Translations under genes and position numbers: made by a program
Assembly: GCF_007992715.1 (NCBI RefSeq)
Contig: NZ_BKAU01000005.1
Location: 62,001 to 126,000 of the forward strand
Direction: 5' to 3'
From: Chitinophaga cymbidii
Lineage (GTDB): Bacteria; Bacteroidota; Bacteroidia; Chitinophagales; Chitinophagaceae
Length of the DNA stretch: 64,000 nt
Notes under the pieces: generated by a model
Database searches by the model: none
Seen by the model: only the letters and a program-made list of their open reading frames with translations
Told to the model about the DNA's origin: nothing
Part shown: one piece after another, positions 38,001 to 45,029 of the stretch
Layout of the letters: each line of letters starts with the position of its first letter
Position numbering within the stretch: position 1 is the stretch's first letter

Positions 38001-38985
38001 GGCCTTGTTTGGCGGAAAAAAGATCAGCGGTGCAGGAATTGATATCCAACTCGAAAAAGAAGCGGGTATCAGCTTTGAACAAACGCCTGCCGGTTACCGT
38101 GGTACATTCCAGTCAGACAAACCGCAATGCGTAACCTTTTCGCAGAAAGAAATTAAAGGGCTGGTATTTTATATCGATGGGATGCCCCACCGGGGCACCG
38201 CTATCTGCTTTCCCGCCGGAAAGCATGACTGGCAATGGACGAATGCCGGCGTAATCCCGCAGCGGCCTGAAATAACAGGAACGATTACACGCAGCCGTGG
38301 ATGTGACGTTAGCTGGAATAATATCCCCGGCGCTACATCTTACCAGCTTCAGCTCAGCCATGACAACGGCGGCAGCTGGACTACGGTGAAAGATAACATC
38401 CGCACGGCAACAACCACGCTTACTAACCTGAACGATAATACGAAGATTCACTTGCGCGTGATCGCCAAAGGCGCCGGAGGAAGTAGCGAGCCGTCCGCGG
38501 CATATCCGGTATACGTAAATGCCCGGACGCCGCATGCCCCGGAGGGTTTGGTACTTCAGCAGACAACTGCTCCGGGCGGGCTAACGCCGGTTGTTCCGAA
38601 AGCTCCAGCGGCAGTTACGCTCACCTGGGGAAAAGTCCTCGGCGCCAAAACCTACAAACTATACCGCCGCAAAAAAGGTACAACAACATGGCAGCTTATC
38701 TACACCGGCGCAAACCGTTCTTTCACAGATGCGGCCATCAAACCCGCCATCATCCGGGAATACGCTGTAACCGCTGTCAACGGTAACGGCGAGAGCAGCA
38801 AAAGCACCACCGTGGACACCGACCCGCAAAGTTTCCTCAACCAGGAACCCCATACGGGTGAAGGCTTCCGCCGCGATACCGAAAATCACGAAAACGGATT
38901 CCCCGAATTCAATCCCATCATAGAAGACAAGATGCCCATCCTCCGTTACCCGGGGCATCCTGGAAAAAAAGAAAACAAGCAATGA
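35068..38985 (+). CDS. Secreted multidomain polysaccharide-lyase-like protein with C-terminal FN3 domains
   Basis: 1305 residues from ATG at 35068, overlapping the stop of the giant gene (ATGA). A signal peptide (MRTISMIFFLLLSAGSMLAQ) is followed by a small beta domain to about 100 and a Gln/Pro/Gly linker at 108-135. Then comes a beta-rich domain (EYSIDYDFKNGQHYKAVIRL), a helical toroid-like region at about 430-700 with Trp/His-rich stretches (NYHYHIRPDVPAWNAKGGRW), and another beta-sandwich at about 700-1060. Two fibronectin type III domains end the protein (about 1065-1150 and 1155-1250; VTLTWGKVLGAKTYKLYRR). The order resembles exo-acting rhamnogalacturonan lyases of the YetA type and heparinase-like lyases, but I cannot assign a family. 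Co-transcription with a GH105-type hydrolase, which removes the unsaturated uronate left by lyases, supports lyase activity. Confidence 0.65.
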   Translation: MRTISMIFFLLLSAGSMLAQAQQKVRTIRLKDALQHPGMSWPVSLLQYQLEDMRNTPLTVTDEAGKPVPFQVMEDRLYVLSDLPSGGERVFYVKAGSGKRQRTNVADKQQPGGQSSGGIHGKQQPGGADGQQPTGVHIRQNKNSVLLSNGALQVELPAPGVTKPAPPVLRYGKDEQWLGRGEWFSGEVTAMHVRQLAAGPVFAEYSIDYDFKNGQHYKAVIRLTAGMEFMELEETMRGVTAKDAIAWRMVWDGIHPRYRYTATRGSNAKTYDAIQWEPMEGLKDLPETPRHPLIPSDQENGADGELPFHLAAYDNWMSWWRLPTAAFWNENEPVTIGIFIKDTERWNDGAYPLWGSKNNLSIRYYWQNNILDYRFPLVSGTRSTALAAYDHRKDVEAVNSARKPVAYIETLRRWHGWVPLNKVKDWVLDYPSGKENKHHYFTPELAGHLTIGNIEQSLRSMLTSISTGSERNGGPTPVGSRVFYNSIAPSFDVNRSKMSPEQYRKLRAWFLFMSYVMMDESLMPMRTMLSGHPNFLADVKGIPGLSAYLFPDHPQAKQMAEHFEKAMRLNYHYHIRPDVPAWNAKGGRWTENLATYTWAALRPTLHTNFLLHHSYDGRNRLLQPGVSKLGGWLLNTLTSPLDAENGRRTYPPQGAHAQTVLHGLPDLLRLFAQEMYYYDPLLAEHIFYLTSSGDKGFEAKEKKPVWRDVLRGEWADNKGTPPDLRSEKYTGYGFVLRSNFGKKDEMYVHLQQIDDGPNYRWGRAAGGGNGVIYYTAAGKRYSFNGPEDVGDGPFGDVERCTNFGVKKAAGYRGIGPYRAVGRNELTAPLYDFGFAQSAKVYANKEAIPDYRSRSVLQSGANYIVVLDDVEHEQTEGRFSWFVEKDAEFPFIHQVSPGVAPVDANITPSQSGYHKDPAVLPVKGRYYDGKGDFLTVVTHLPGIKVRKTAEGCEVTLPDGSVERIVVSNGSLRILKPSAGALFGGKKISGAGIDIQLEKEAGISFEQTPAGYRGTFQSDKPQCVTFSQKEIKGLVFYIDGMPHRGTAICFPAGKHDWQWTNAGVIPQRPEITGTITRSRGCDVSWNNIPGATSYQLQLSHDNGGSWTTVKDNIRTATTTLTNLNDNTKIHLRVIAKGAGGSSEPSAAYPVYVNARTPHAPEGLVLQQTTAPGGLTPVVPKAPAAVTLTWGKVLGAKTYKLYRRKKGTTTWQLIYTGANRSFTDAAIKPAIIREYAVTAVNGNGESSKSTTVDTDPQSFLNQEPHTGEGFRRDTENHENGFPEFNPIIEDKMPILRYPGHPGKKENKQ
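35389..35472 (+). repeat. Gln-Gln-Pro-Gly repeat linker
   Basis: Three short in-frame repeats encode KQQPGG (35389-35406), KQQPGG (35431-35448) and GQQPTG (35455-35472), residues 108-135 of the lyase-like protein. The DNA copies share CAGCCGGGCGG or CAACAGCC cores. They form a flexible low-complexity hinge between the first beta domain and the main body, and could expand or contract by slippage. Confidence 0.6.
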
Positions 38986-40829
38986 AGAAGCAATGTAAAC
39001 TGATCCTGGCGCTCGTCATGCTGGCGGGCTATGGAAAGGCACAGGACCCGCTTGCCGTTATCAAAACAGTGGCAGACAAGATCGTTCGTGAAACACCCTT
39101 CAAATTCCAGCTGGTTGTACCTTCCAACGCCCGCGAGTTTGATTTTGTGAAGCATGTGGACCTGGGCAGGACCTTTGGCCTGGGAAGACCGGCCGTAGCA
39201 TATGCCCTGAGCCAGCTGGAATGTAACGCCGATACTTCCTTCACCATGCAGGTCAGCCATAACGACGGACTGAAAATATGGATCAACGGCAAAGTAGTGT
39301 ATGAAAAGAACGGCGACCGCAAAGTGAATGTGGTCCCGCGGGAACGCGACATCGTACTCGAAGATGCATTCCCCGTCCACCTGAAAAAAGGCGCCAACCG
39401 CATACTGGTAAAGTCTGAAACAAAAGGAGAGGAGTGGATCTTTTACATCCAGCCGAAAGACGCTTTGATAGAAGAACGCAAGCCCGGCAGCCCGCGGCTG
39501 TCCATCGCAAAGCTGCCGCAGATCACGCCGGAGATCGCGAAGCTGAGCAACTGGCTCGTGATCGGCTCCTTCGGAAATCCTTTGCAGAACGGGGAACGCA
39601 CCGGCCTGCAAACCGTTTACGGTCCCGAGAAAGAATTTAAGATCGGCAAGTTGTATGACGATGGTAAAAAAGGCACGTCGTGGACGATCCCGAAGGTGGA
39701 AGTATTTGCGGATGTGCAGGACCCACGGCCATACTGGGGCACGTATTACAACTGGAATTACCATGCCGGCGGCGTGGCCTGGGCCATGTCGCACCTCGGT
39801 GAAGTGACGGGCGTAAAAAAGTATGATGACTACGGGAAGAAATGGACGGATTTTATGCTGGAAGAAAAGCCTTTCATCGGCTACCAGGTAAATGTGCTCA
39901 ATGGGTTTGAATCCACCCATCATCAACTCTTCAACACACCGCTGCTGGATTTTACCGCGGCGCCCGCGCTGCCTTTCATCGACCGGCTGGTGCGGAAAAA
40001 GCAGTTCCCCAACCGCCCGGCATACGAAGCCTTTGTACAAGAAGTGAAAGCCTACGTGCTGCATGACCAGATACGGCTGCCAGAAGGAAATTTCACCCGC
40101 GAAACCCCCGTGAAATACACCACCTGGGTAGATGACATGTTCATGGGCATACCGTTCCTGTTACAGGCTTCTTTGCTGTCCACCGATCCGGCCGAAAAGA
40201 AAAAATTGCTGGACGATGCGGCGAACCAGGTGCTGGCATTCAACAAACAGGTATTTGATCCTTCCGTCGACCTTTATCAGCATGTGCAATATTCCGGCAA
40301 CAAGGTGAAAATGCCCTATTGGTCCCGCGCCAACGGCTGGGGCATCTGGGCCACAACGGAAGTGCTGAAATATCTGCCGGCCAATCATCCAAAACGTAAC
40401 ACCATTCTCGACAGCTATAAAAAGCATGTGAACGCGCTGGTGAAGCTGCAAAACCCCAGGAGCGGCTACTGGCATAATGTGCTGGACCGCCCCGATTCTT
40501 ACGAGGAGCTGTCCGGCACCGCCATCTTTACGATGGTCATCGCCCGGGGCATCAACGAAGGCTGGCTGTCCCGCAAGCAATACGAACCCTACGCGCTGCT
40601 GGGCTGGAAGGCGGTGGAATCTTCCATTGAACCGGACGGCACGGTGCATAACATTTGCGTAGGCACCATGAGCAGTGAAGATGTGAATACTTACCTGGAG
40701 CGTCCGAAAGTGGATGATGATTCGCATGGCATCATCGGGCTGGTGTTTGCCGGCATCGAAATGGACCGGCTGCTGGGCGGGGCGCGGAAGCTTCCGGGCG
40801 TGGCGCAGCAGGCGAATGGCGGGAAGTAA
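38982..40829 (+). CDS. GH88/GH105-type unsaturated (rhamno)galacturonyl hydrolase
   Basis: 615 residues with a signal peptide (MKKQCKLILALVMLAGYGKAQ). Residues about 25-165 form a PA14-like beta domain (SHNDGLKIWINGKVVYEKNGD; LKKGANRILVKSE). The rest is an (alpha/alpha)6 barrel of the YteR/RhiN kind: YYNWNYHAGGVAWAMSHLGE, TTWVDDMFMGIPFLL near 380 with the Asp pair expected for the general acid, and YWSRANGWGIWA near 446. These enzymes hydrate and remove the unsaturated uronic acid made by polysaccharide lyases. The gene overlaps the lyase-like gene by four bases (ATGA) and closes the operon. The N-terminal extension makes it longer than the usual 370-400 residues. Confidence 0.85.
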   Translation: MKKQCKLILALVMLAGYGKAQDPLAVIKTVADKIVRETPFKFQLVVPSNAREFDFVKHVDLGRTFGLGRPAVAYALSQLECNADTSFTMQVSHNDGLKIWINGKVVYEKNGDRKVNVVPRERDIVLEDAFPVHLKKGANRILVKSETKGEEWIFYIQPKDALIEERKPGSPRLSIAKLPQITPEIAKLSNWLVIGSFGNPLQNGERTGLQTVYGPEKEFKIGKLYDDGKKGTSWTIPKVEVFADVQDPRPYWGTYYNWNYHAGGVAWAMSHLGEVTGVKKYDDYGKKWTDFMLEEKPFIGYQVNVLNGFESTHHQLFNTPLLDFTAAPALPFIDRLVRKKQFPNRPAYEAFVQEVKAYVLHDQIRLPEGNFTRETPVKYTTWVDDMFMGIPFLLQASLLSTDPAEKKKLLDDAANQVLAFNKQVFDPSVDLYQHVQYSGNKVKMPYWSRANGWGIWATTEVLKYLPANHPKRNTILDSYKKHVNALVKLQNPRSGYWHNVLDRPDSYEELSGTAIFTMVIARGINEGWLSRKQYEPYALLGWKAVESSIEPDGTVHNICVGTMSSEDVNTYLERPKVDDDSHGIIGLVFAGIEMDRLLGGARKLPGVAQQANGGK

Positions 40830-40850
40830 CCAAGAGTTGGTATAGTAATT

Positions 40851-40899
40851 GGGGCGTTATGTACAAATCATACTGTTATGAAAAAGTATGTAACGCCCC
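40851..40899 (+). promoter_or_regulatory. Long hairpin with the DUF4136-like start codon in its loop
   Basis: GGGGCGTTATGTAC (40851-40864) can pair with GTATGTAACGCCCC (40886-40899): 14 pairs with two G-U wobbles. The 21-base loop contains ATG 40878-40880, the start codon of the lipoprotein gene, and the 3' arm covers codons 3 to 8. This could control translation or act as a terminator for the operon ending at 40829; no U tract follows directly. Confidence 0.55.
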
Positions 40900-41525
40900 T
40901 TATTGTTGTTACAGCATACCTGCTGTTAACAGCCTGCGGTTCCTCCACCCGGATCACCGGCTCCTGGAAAGCCCCTGAAGCCGCATCACAGGTGAAAGAT
41001 TATAAAAGCGTATTCATCGCCTCTTTCAGCCGTAATATGGAAGTGCGCACGAAGCTGGAAAACGCTTTGGCGGCCGAAGCGGAAAAGCGTAATATCAAAG
41101 CGATCAAAAGCACCACCTGGTTCAGCCCCGACTTTTACGAAAAACTCCCGGAGAAAGACGCCCTGATGGCCCGGATCGCCGAAGCCGGCGCTGACGCCAT
41201 CCTCACCGTATCATTGATCAACAAGGAAAGTGAGACCCGGTATGTGCCCGGCAGCGCAAGATACGCCCCGATGCCGGCCTTCCGGTGGTATGGCGGTTTC
41301 TATTCCTATTACAGTTACTGGCGCCCCATGTTCTACGATCCGGGGTATTATGTGACAGACAAAACCTATTTCCTGGAAACCAACCTTTATGATGCGGCCT
41401 CGGAAAACCTGATATGGTCCGCCCAGTCGGAGACCGTGAACCCCGGCGGTATCGACAATTTCGTGCGGGATTATCCGCAAAAGCTGGTGGAACAGATGGA
41501 GATGGACGGGATATTAAAGCCGTAG
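40878..41525 (+). CDS. DUF4136-like lipoprotein
   Basis: 215 residues with lipobox LLLTAC (cysteine at 20). The mature part GSWKAPEAASQVKDYKSVFIASFSRN, followed by ILTVSLINKESETRYVPGS and a Tyr-rich segment (GGFYSYYSYWRPMFYDPGYYV), fits the DUF4136-like family of outer-membrane or periplasmic lipoproteins. These have a beta-alpha sandwich resembling curli-assembly lipoproteins; their function is not known. It lies 48 bases after the GH105-type gene, but its content does not suggest glycan use, and a long hairpin separates the two. It may be an independent housekeeping gene. Confidence 0.7.
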   Translation: MKKYVTPLIVVTAYLLLTACGSSTRITGSWKAPEAASQVKDYKSVFIASFSRNMEVRTKLENALAAEAEKRNIKAIKSTTWFSPDFYEKLPEKDALMARIAEAGADAILTVSLINKESETRYVPGSARYAPMPAFRWYGGFYSYYSYWRPMFYDPGYYVTDKTYFLETNLYDAASENLIWSAQSETVNPGGIDNFVRDYPQKLVEQMEMDGILKP

Positions 41526-41565
41526 CGTTTTGCCGGGTGTCATACTTTTTTTATTTTCACCTGTT

Positions 41566-42744
41566 ATGGGGATCAAACGTTTTATGCTCGCTTTACTGGC
41601 ATTGACATGCGCACACGGATCGATGGCGCAGCGAAAGAGATTTCAGGATTCCCTTCTTTTCTCCGTGCAGCCCGCGCCGGAATGGTCCGCGCTCTTTACC
41701 CGCTCTTCCGGCTGGTTCGGGGCGGACGGCATCTTTTCCGTTACGCGCGACGGAGTGGAAACGCCCGGCGCAGCGGAGCACAGCGAAACCATCCTCTGGT
41801 TCAGCGATACTATGCTCGGGGAGATCAGCGGCGATTCCCTGCTGCCGGGATCAAGGATGATCAATAATTCCATCGCCGTGCTGGATACCGGGAGGAACAT
41901 CAGTTTCCACTGGAAAGAAAGCAATGGTAAAAGCGCCGCCATATTTGTTCCCGGAACACGCTCCACGCAACCGGGAGATTATTACTGGCTGGGCGACGGT
42001 TTTGTCAACCCCCAGCGGCAGCTGTACATATTCGGTTTCAGGATGCGTAACACGCCCGGCGGCGGAACGTTCGGGTTTAAAGAGATGGGCAACTCCCTGA
42101 TCATTGTGCCGGCGGGAAGCCAGCCGCCTTTTGATATTTACCGCGAGATCGAAATACCGTTTTTCCGCCAGGCGGGTATTTCATTCGGCGCCGGCATATT
42201 TGTGAATACCGTGGAAGCCGGCGCGCGGAACCCCGACGGCTACGTGTACATCTACGGCGTGAGAGGCGCCGGCAAACAATTGATCATCGCCAGGGTCAAA
42301 CCGTCCGACATCGAATCGTTTTCCAAATGGACGTTCTGGAACGGCAGGCGCTGGGACCGCAACGTAGCCCGCATCGCCAATGTAACGGATCATGTTTCCA
42401 ACGAGCTGGGCATGATGCAGCTGGAAGACGGCAGATATGCGCTCGTGTTCCAGGAAGACGGCATGGGCAAACACGTCGCCCTCCGCCTGGCCCCCACGCC
42501 GGCCGGTCCCTTTGGCAAACTGATACGGCTATACGATTGCAGCGAAGTGCTGGCGGGAGATAAAGACCTGTTTGTTTACAACGCCAAGGTGCACCCGGTG
42601 CTCTCCGCGCCGGACGAGCTGCTGATCAGCTTCAACGTAAATTCATTCGACTTTTTAAATGATCTCCGCGAAAAGCCCCGGTTGTACCGGCCGAGGTTTA
42701 TCCGGGTAAGGATATTGCGGGACAGCAGCAAGGTAGGGGAGTAG
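41566..42744 (+). CDS. Secreted beta-propeller protein, DUF4185/DUF5005-like
   Basis: 392 residues from ATG at 41566, where a signal peptide starts (MGIKRFMLALLALTCAHGSMAQ). The repeated blades are visible: WFGADGIFSVTRDG, ILWFSDTMLGEIS, YYWLGDGFVNPQRQLYIFGF, GYVYIYGVRG, YALVFQEDGMGKHVALRLA, ELLISFNVNSFDF. This pattern matches five-bladed-propeller proteins of the DUF4185 kind, related in fold to GH43 enzymes. Acidic residues at blade starts could be catalytic, but I cannot assign activity. It lies about 40 bases after the DUF4136-like gene and before the permease gene. Confidence 0.6.
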   Translation: MGIKRFMLALLALTCAHGSMAQRKRFQDSLLFSVQPAPEWSALFTRSSGWFGADGIFSVTRDGVETPGAAEHSETILWFSDTMLGEISGDSLLPGSRMINNSIAVLDTGRNISFHWKESNGKSAAIFVPGTRSTQPGDYYWLGDGFVNPQRQLYIFGFRMRNTPGGGTFGFKEMGNSLIIVPAGSQPPFDIYREIEIPFFRQAGISFGAGIFVNTVEAGARNPDGYVYIYGVRGAGKQLIIARVKPSDIESFSKWTFWNGRRWDRNVARIANVTDHVSNELGMMQLEDGRYALVFQEDGMGKHVALRLAPTPAGPFGKLIRLYDCSEVLAGDKDLFVYNAKVHPVLSAPDELLISFNVNSFDFLNDLREKPRLYRPRFIRVRILRDSSKVGE

Positions 42745-42782
42745 TGCTGAACAAATGCAGATAATATGCGTTATATTCATGT

Positions 42783-43862
42783 ATGCAGCCCTCTATTTTC
42801 CCCCGCCCCCGGAGTGTCATAGAAACGATACTCGTTCTCCTGTTATTGCTCGCCCTGCTTTTTGCGTTGTATGACGTGCTGAAGGTATTCTTCGGTGTTT
42901 TTACGTTCGCCCTGATATTCTACGTGTCTTTCGAGCGGACGTACGCCTGGCTCGTCCGTACGCTGAACAACCGGCGGAAGCTCGCGGCCGTTATCTATTC
43001 ACTGATCCTGTTACTGATCATCGCGCTGCCCGTTGTGTACCTGGTCACCGCGCTGGGCCGGCATGCGCAGGAACTCGTGCATTTTGTGCGGGACGTGCAG
43101 GCGAACGGACTGCCGCCCTTGCCGGAGAACATCGCTTCCCTGCCTTTCGTAGGCGATTTCTGGAAAGAGCTGCGGGAGAACCCGCGAGAAACCATTACCG
43201 GCCACGAGCATGAAGTAAAAGCAGTCGTGCATCATATTGTAACCGGCGGCGCGGGCATCCTGGCCGTTGCGCTGCAGGTCATTCTCGGCATTATTATCTC
43301 CGCTTTCCTGCTGGCGGCGGGGCAAAAGGTGCTGGACCCGCTGAAGGCCACATTACAGCATCTGCTCGGGAAGCGGGACGGCCTGACTTTGCTGGATGCC
43401 ACCGCGCATGCCATCAGGGGCGTGTCTATCGGGGTGATCGGAACGGCGTTTATCGCCACGGTCATTTCGTGGATAGGGTTTATGATCGCCGGTGTGCATT
43501 TCCGGTTGCTGTTGTGCGCGCTCGTGTTCTTTTTTGTGTTGATACAGATAGGACCGCTGGCCGTGTGGCTGCCGCTGGTGATATGGATGGCTACACAGGG
43601 GCATGCCGGGATGACTGTCTTCCTGGCCGTTTACGCGGTGTTCGTGCTGGTGATCGATGCGGTGCTGAAGCCTGTGCTCATTGCGAAAAGCGGCGGGAAA
43701 CTGCCCTTCCTGGTGTTGTTTCTCGGTGTGATCGGAGGGGTGGCGGCCTGGGGGTTTACAGGGATGTTCAAAGGCGCGATCATCCTCGCCGTGTTTTATA
43801 CCGTCTTCACCTCCTGGCTGGAAAGCAAAAAGAGCAGGATTTCGGTGGATGATATTACCTGA
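42783..43862 (+). CDS. AI-2E family (PerM-like) membrane permease
   Basis: 359 residues with about eight membrane helices. Two start near the N-terminus (LVLLLLLALLFALYDVLKVFFGVFTFALIFYVSF forms a pair), and later ones include VALQVILGIIISAFLLAA, GVIGTAFIATVISWIGFMIAG and FLVLFLGVIGGVAAWGF. The family signature G-x-x-P-F near LPFLVLFLGVIGG is present. Members export small molecules or act as antiporters. The gene converges with the AraC-type regulator gene downstream; 36 bases separate the stop codons. Substrate unknown. Confidence 0.85.
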   Translation: MQPSIFPRPRSVIETILVLLLLLALLFALYDVLKVFFGVFTFALIFYVSFERTYAWLVRTLNNRRKLAAVIYSLILLLIIALPVVYLVTALGRHAQELVHFVRDVQANGLPPLPENIASLPFVGDFWKELRENPRETITGHEHEVKAVVHHIVTGGAGILAVALQVILGIIISAFLLAAGQKVLDPLKATLQHLLGKRDGLTLLDATAHAIRGVSIGVIGTAFIATVISWIGFMIAGVHFRLLLCALVFFFVLIQIGPLAVWLPLVIWMATQGHAGMTVFLAVYAVFVLVIDAVLKPVLIAKSGGKLPFLVLFLGVIGGVAAWGFTGMFKGAIILAVFYTVFTSWLESKKSRISVDDIT

Positions 43863-43898
43863 TGCAAATATGTTTTGTGTATGCCGCATGCTGACTGA

Positions 43899-44777
43899 TC
43901 AGCTCGCCAGCAGTCTCAGCTCCGCTACCCGCTGGTAATTCCTGCGATACGTTTTAGGCTGGCAGCCCTTGAATTTCCTGAACTGCCGGTAAAAGAAAGA
44001 TACGCTTTCAAAGCCCGAAGAGTAACAAACCTCGCTGATCTGCATATCCGTTTCTATCAGCAGCTTGCAGGCCCTGTTGATCCGGTATTCATTCAGAAAC
44101 TCAAAGAACGGTTTCTTCATCACCTTGCTGAAGAACCGCGAAAAATATTTCTCGCTCATATTTACCCGGTTCGATATCTCGGACAGCGATACCTGTTGCA
44201 GGTAGTGCGACTGAATATAATCATACACCGCGTTGATCCTCGCATTGTCCGTCCGGTTCAGCGCGCCGGTAAATTCCTGTGAGCAAAGAAAGCGGAACTG
44301 CGTGTTCCGCGCCAGGTCCTGCAGTATCTCCAAAAGAATGATCATCCTTTCAAAAGCAGGCGCGTTGAGCAGGCGCAGAAACTTCGGCTTCAGCTGCAGC
44401 GCTTTTTCCCGGTCTACCACAATACCCTTGTTCATTTCCGTCAGTAAACCCGCAATCGCCTTGAACTCTATGCTTTGCATCCAGGTCTCGTTCAGAAAGC
44501 CTTCTTTCAGATAGATCACAATGGCAGTGGCCGGTTCGTCTTCATCACCGCTGATGTGCCAGGTGTGCGGAAGGTTCGCGCCCAGCAGTACCAGATCGTC
44601 GCAATAAAAGTTCTCGGTGCTGTTGCCCACATAGCGAACGCCGTGGCTGCTGAGTATGTAAGTGATCTCCAGCTCGGGATGATAATGCCACGGATAATCG
44701 AATTCCTTGCTGTTTTCCTGCAGCTCGATCTTGAAGAGATTGGACTCGGACGGGATAGGCTTGAAATGTGGCTTCAT
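43899..44777 (-). CDS. AraC-family regulator with cupin sensor domain
   Basis: About 292 residues from ATG at 44777 (MKPHFKPIPSESN); an in-frame ATG at 44792 would add five. The N-terminal half is a cupin-like sugar-binding domain (FDYPWHYHPELEITYILSSHG; YCDDLVLLGANLPHTW). The C-terminal third carries two helix-turn-helix motifs (VSLSEISNRVNMSEKYFSRFFSKV; MQISEVCYSSGFESVSFFYRQF). It is divergent from the SusC gene at 45030. Candidate binding sites AGGATA(C)A lie in the shared intergenic region. It probably activates the 45030-61685 operon when it binds a cytoplasmic sugar or sugar acid. Confidence 0.9.
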   Translation of the reverse strand: MKPHFKPIPSESNLFKIELQENSKEFDYPWHYHPELEITYILSSHGVRYVGNSTENFYCDDLVLLGANLPHTWHISGDEDEPATAIVIYLKEGFLNETWMQSIEFKAIAGLLTEMNKGIVVDREKALQLKPKFLRLLNAPAFERMIILLEILQDLARNTQFRFLCSQEFTGALNRTDNARINAVYDYIQSHYLQQVSLSEISNRVNMSEKYFSRFFSKVMKKPFFEFLNEYRINRACKLLIETDMQISEVCYSSGFESVSFFYRQFRKFKGCQPKTYRRNYQRVAELRLLAS

Positions 44778-44859
44778 GCTCTGAATATACATGAATTTGC
44801 ACTGTTTATCACCTGTTTTTTATGATTTGGTGCGAAATAGAGGAATAAAATAGCGATTT

Positions 44860-44966
44860 AGGATAATTTGTATATCCTTTCAGGATACAATGCCGGATAA
44901 GAACAAAATAGGATACAGAATGAGCGAAATGGTGTAGAAATCGGGCAAAAGAGGAAATTATTTTTG
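44860..44966 (+). promoter_or_regulatory. AraC-type operator cluster and -7 box of the second SusC operon
   Basis: AGGATAA (44860), AGGATACAA (44882), CGGATAA (44894) and AGGATACAGAA (44910) are repeats of one half-site. TTGTATATCCT (44868) and AGGATACAA (44882) also form an inverted pair. TATTTTTG at 44959-44966 matches the Bacteroidota -7 box TAnnTTTG exactly, with no convincing -33 box, which fits an activator-dependent promoter. The leader to the SusC start is about 60 bases. Confidence 0.5.
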
Positions 44967-45029
44967 GGAACATCAACAGCAACCAAAATTTACGCAATTC
45001 TATTCAGCTAACTACGCAAATCAACTATT

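Noticed and set aside
43890..43903. GCTGA-CTGA-TCAGC hairpin between the permease and AraC genes
   Set aside because: Only five pairs with no T tract and it includes the regulator stop codon; too weak to call a terminator.
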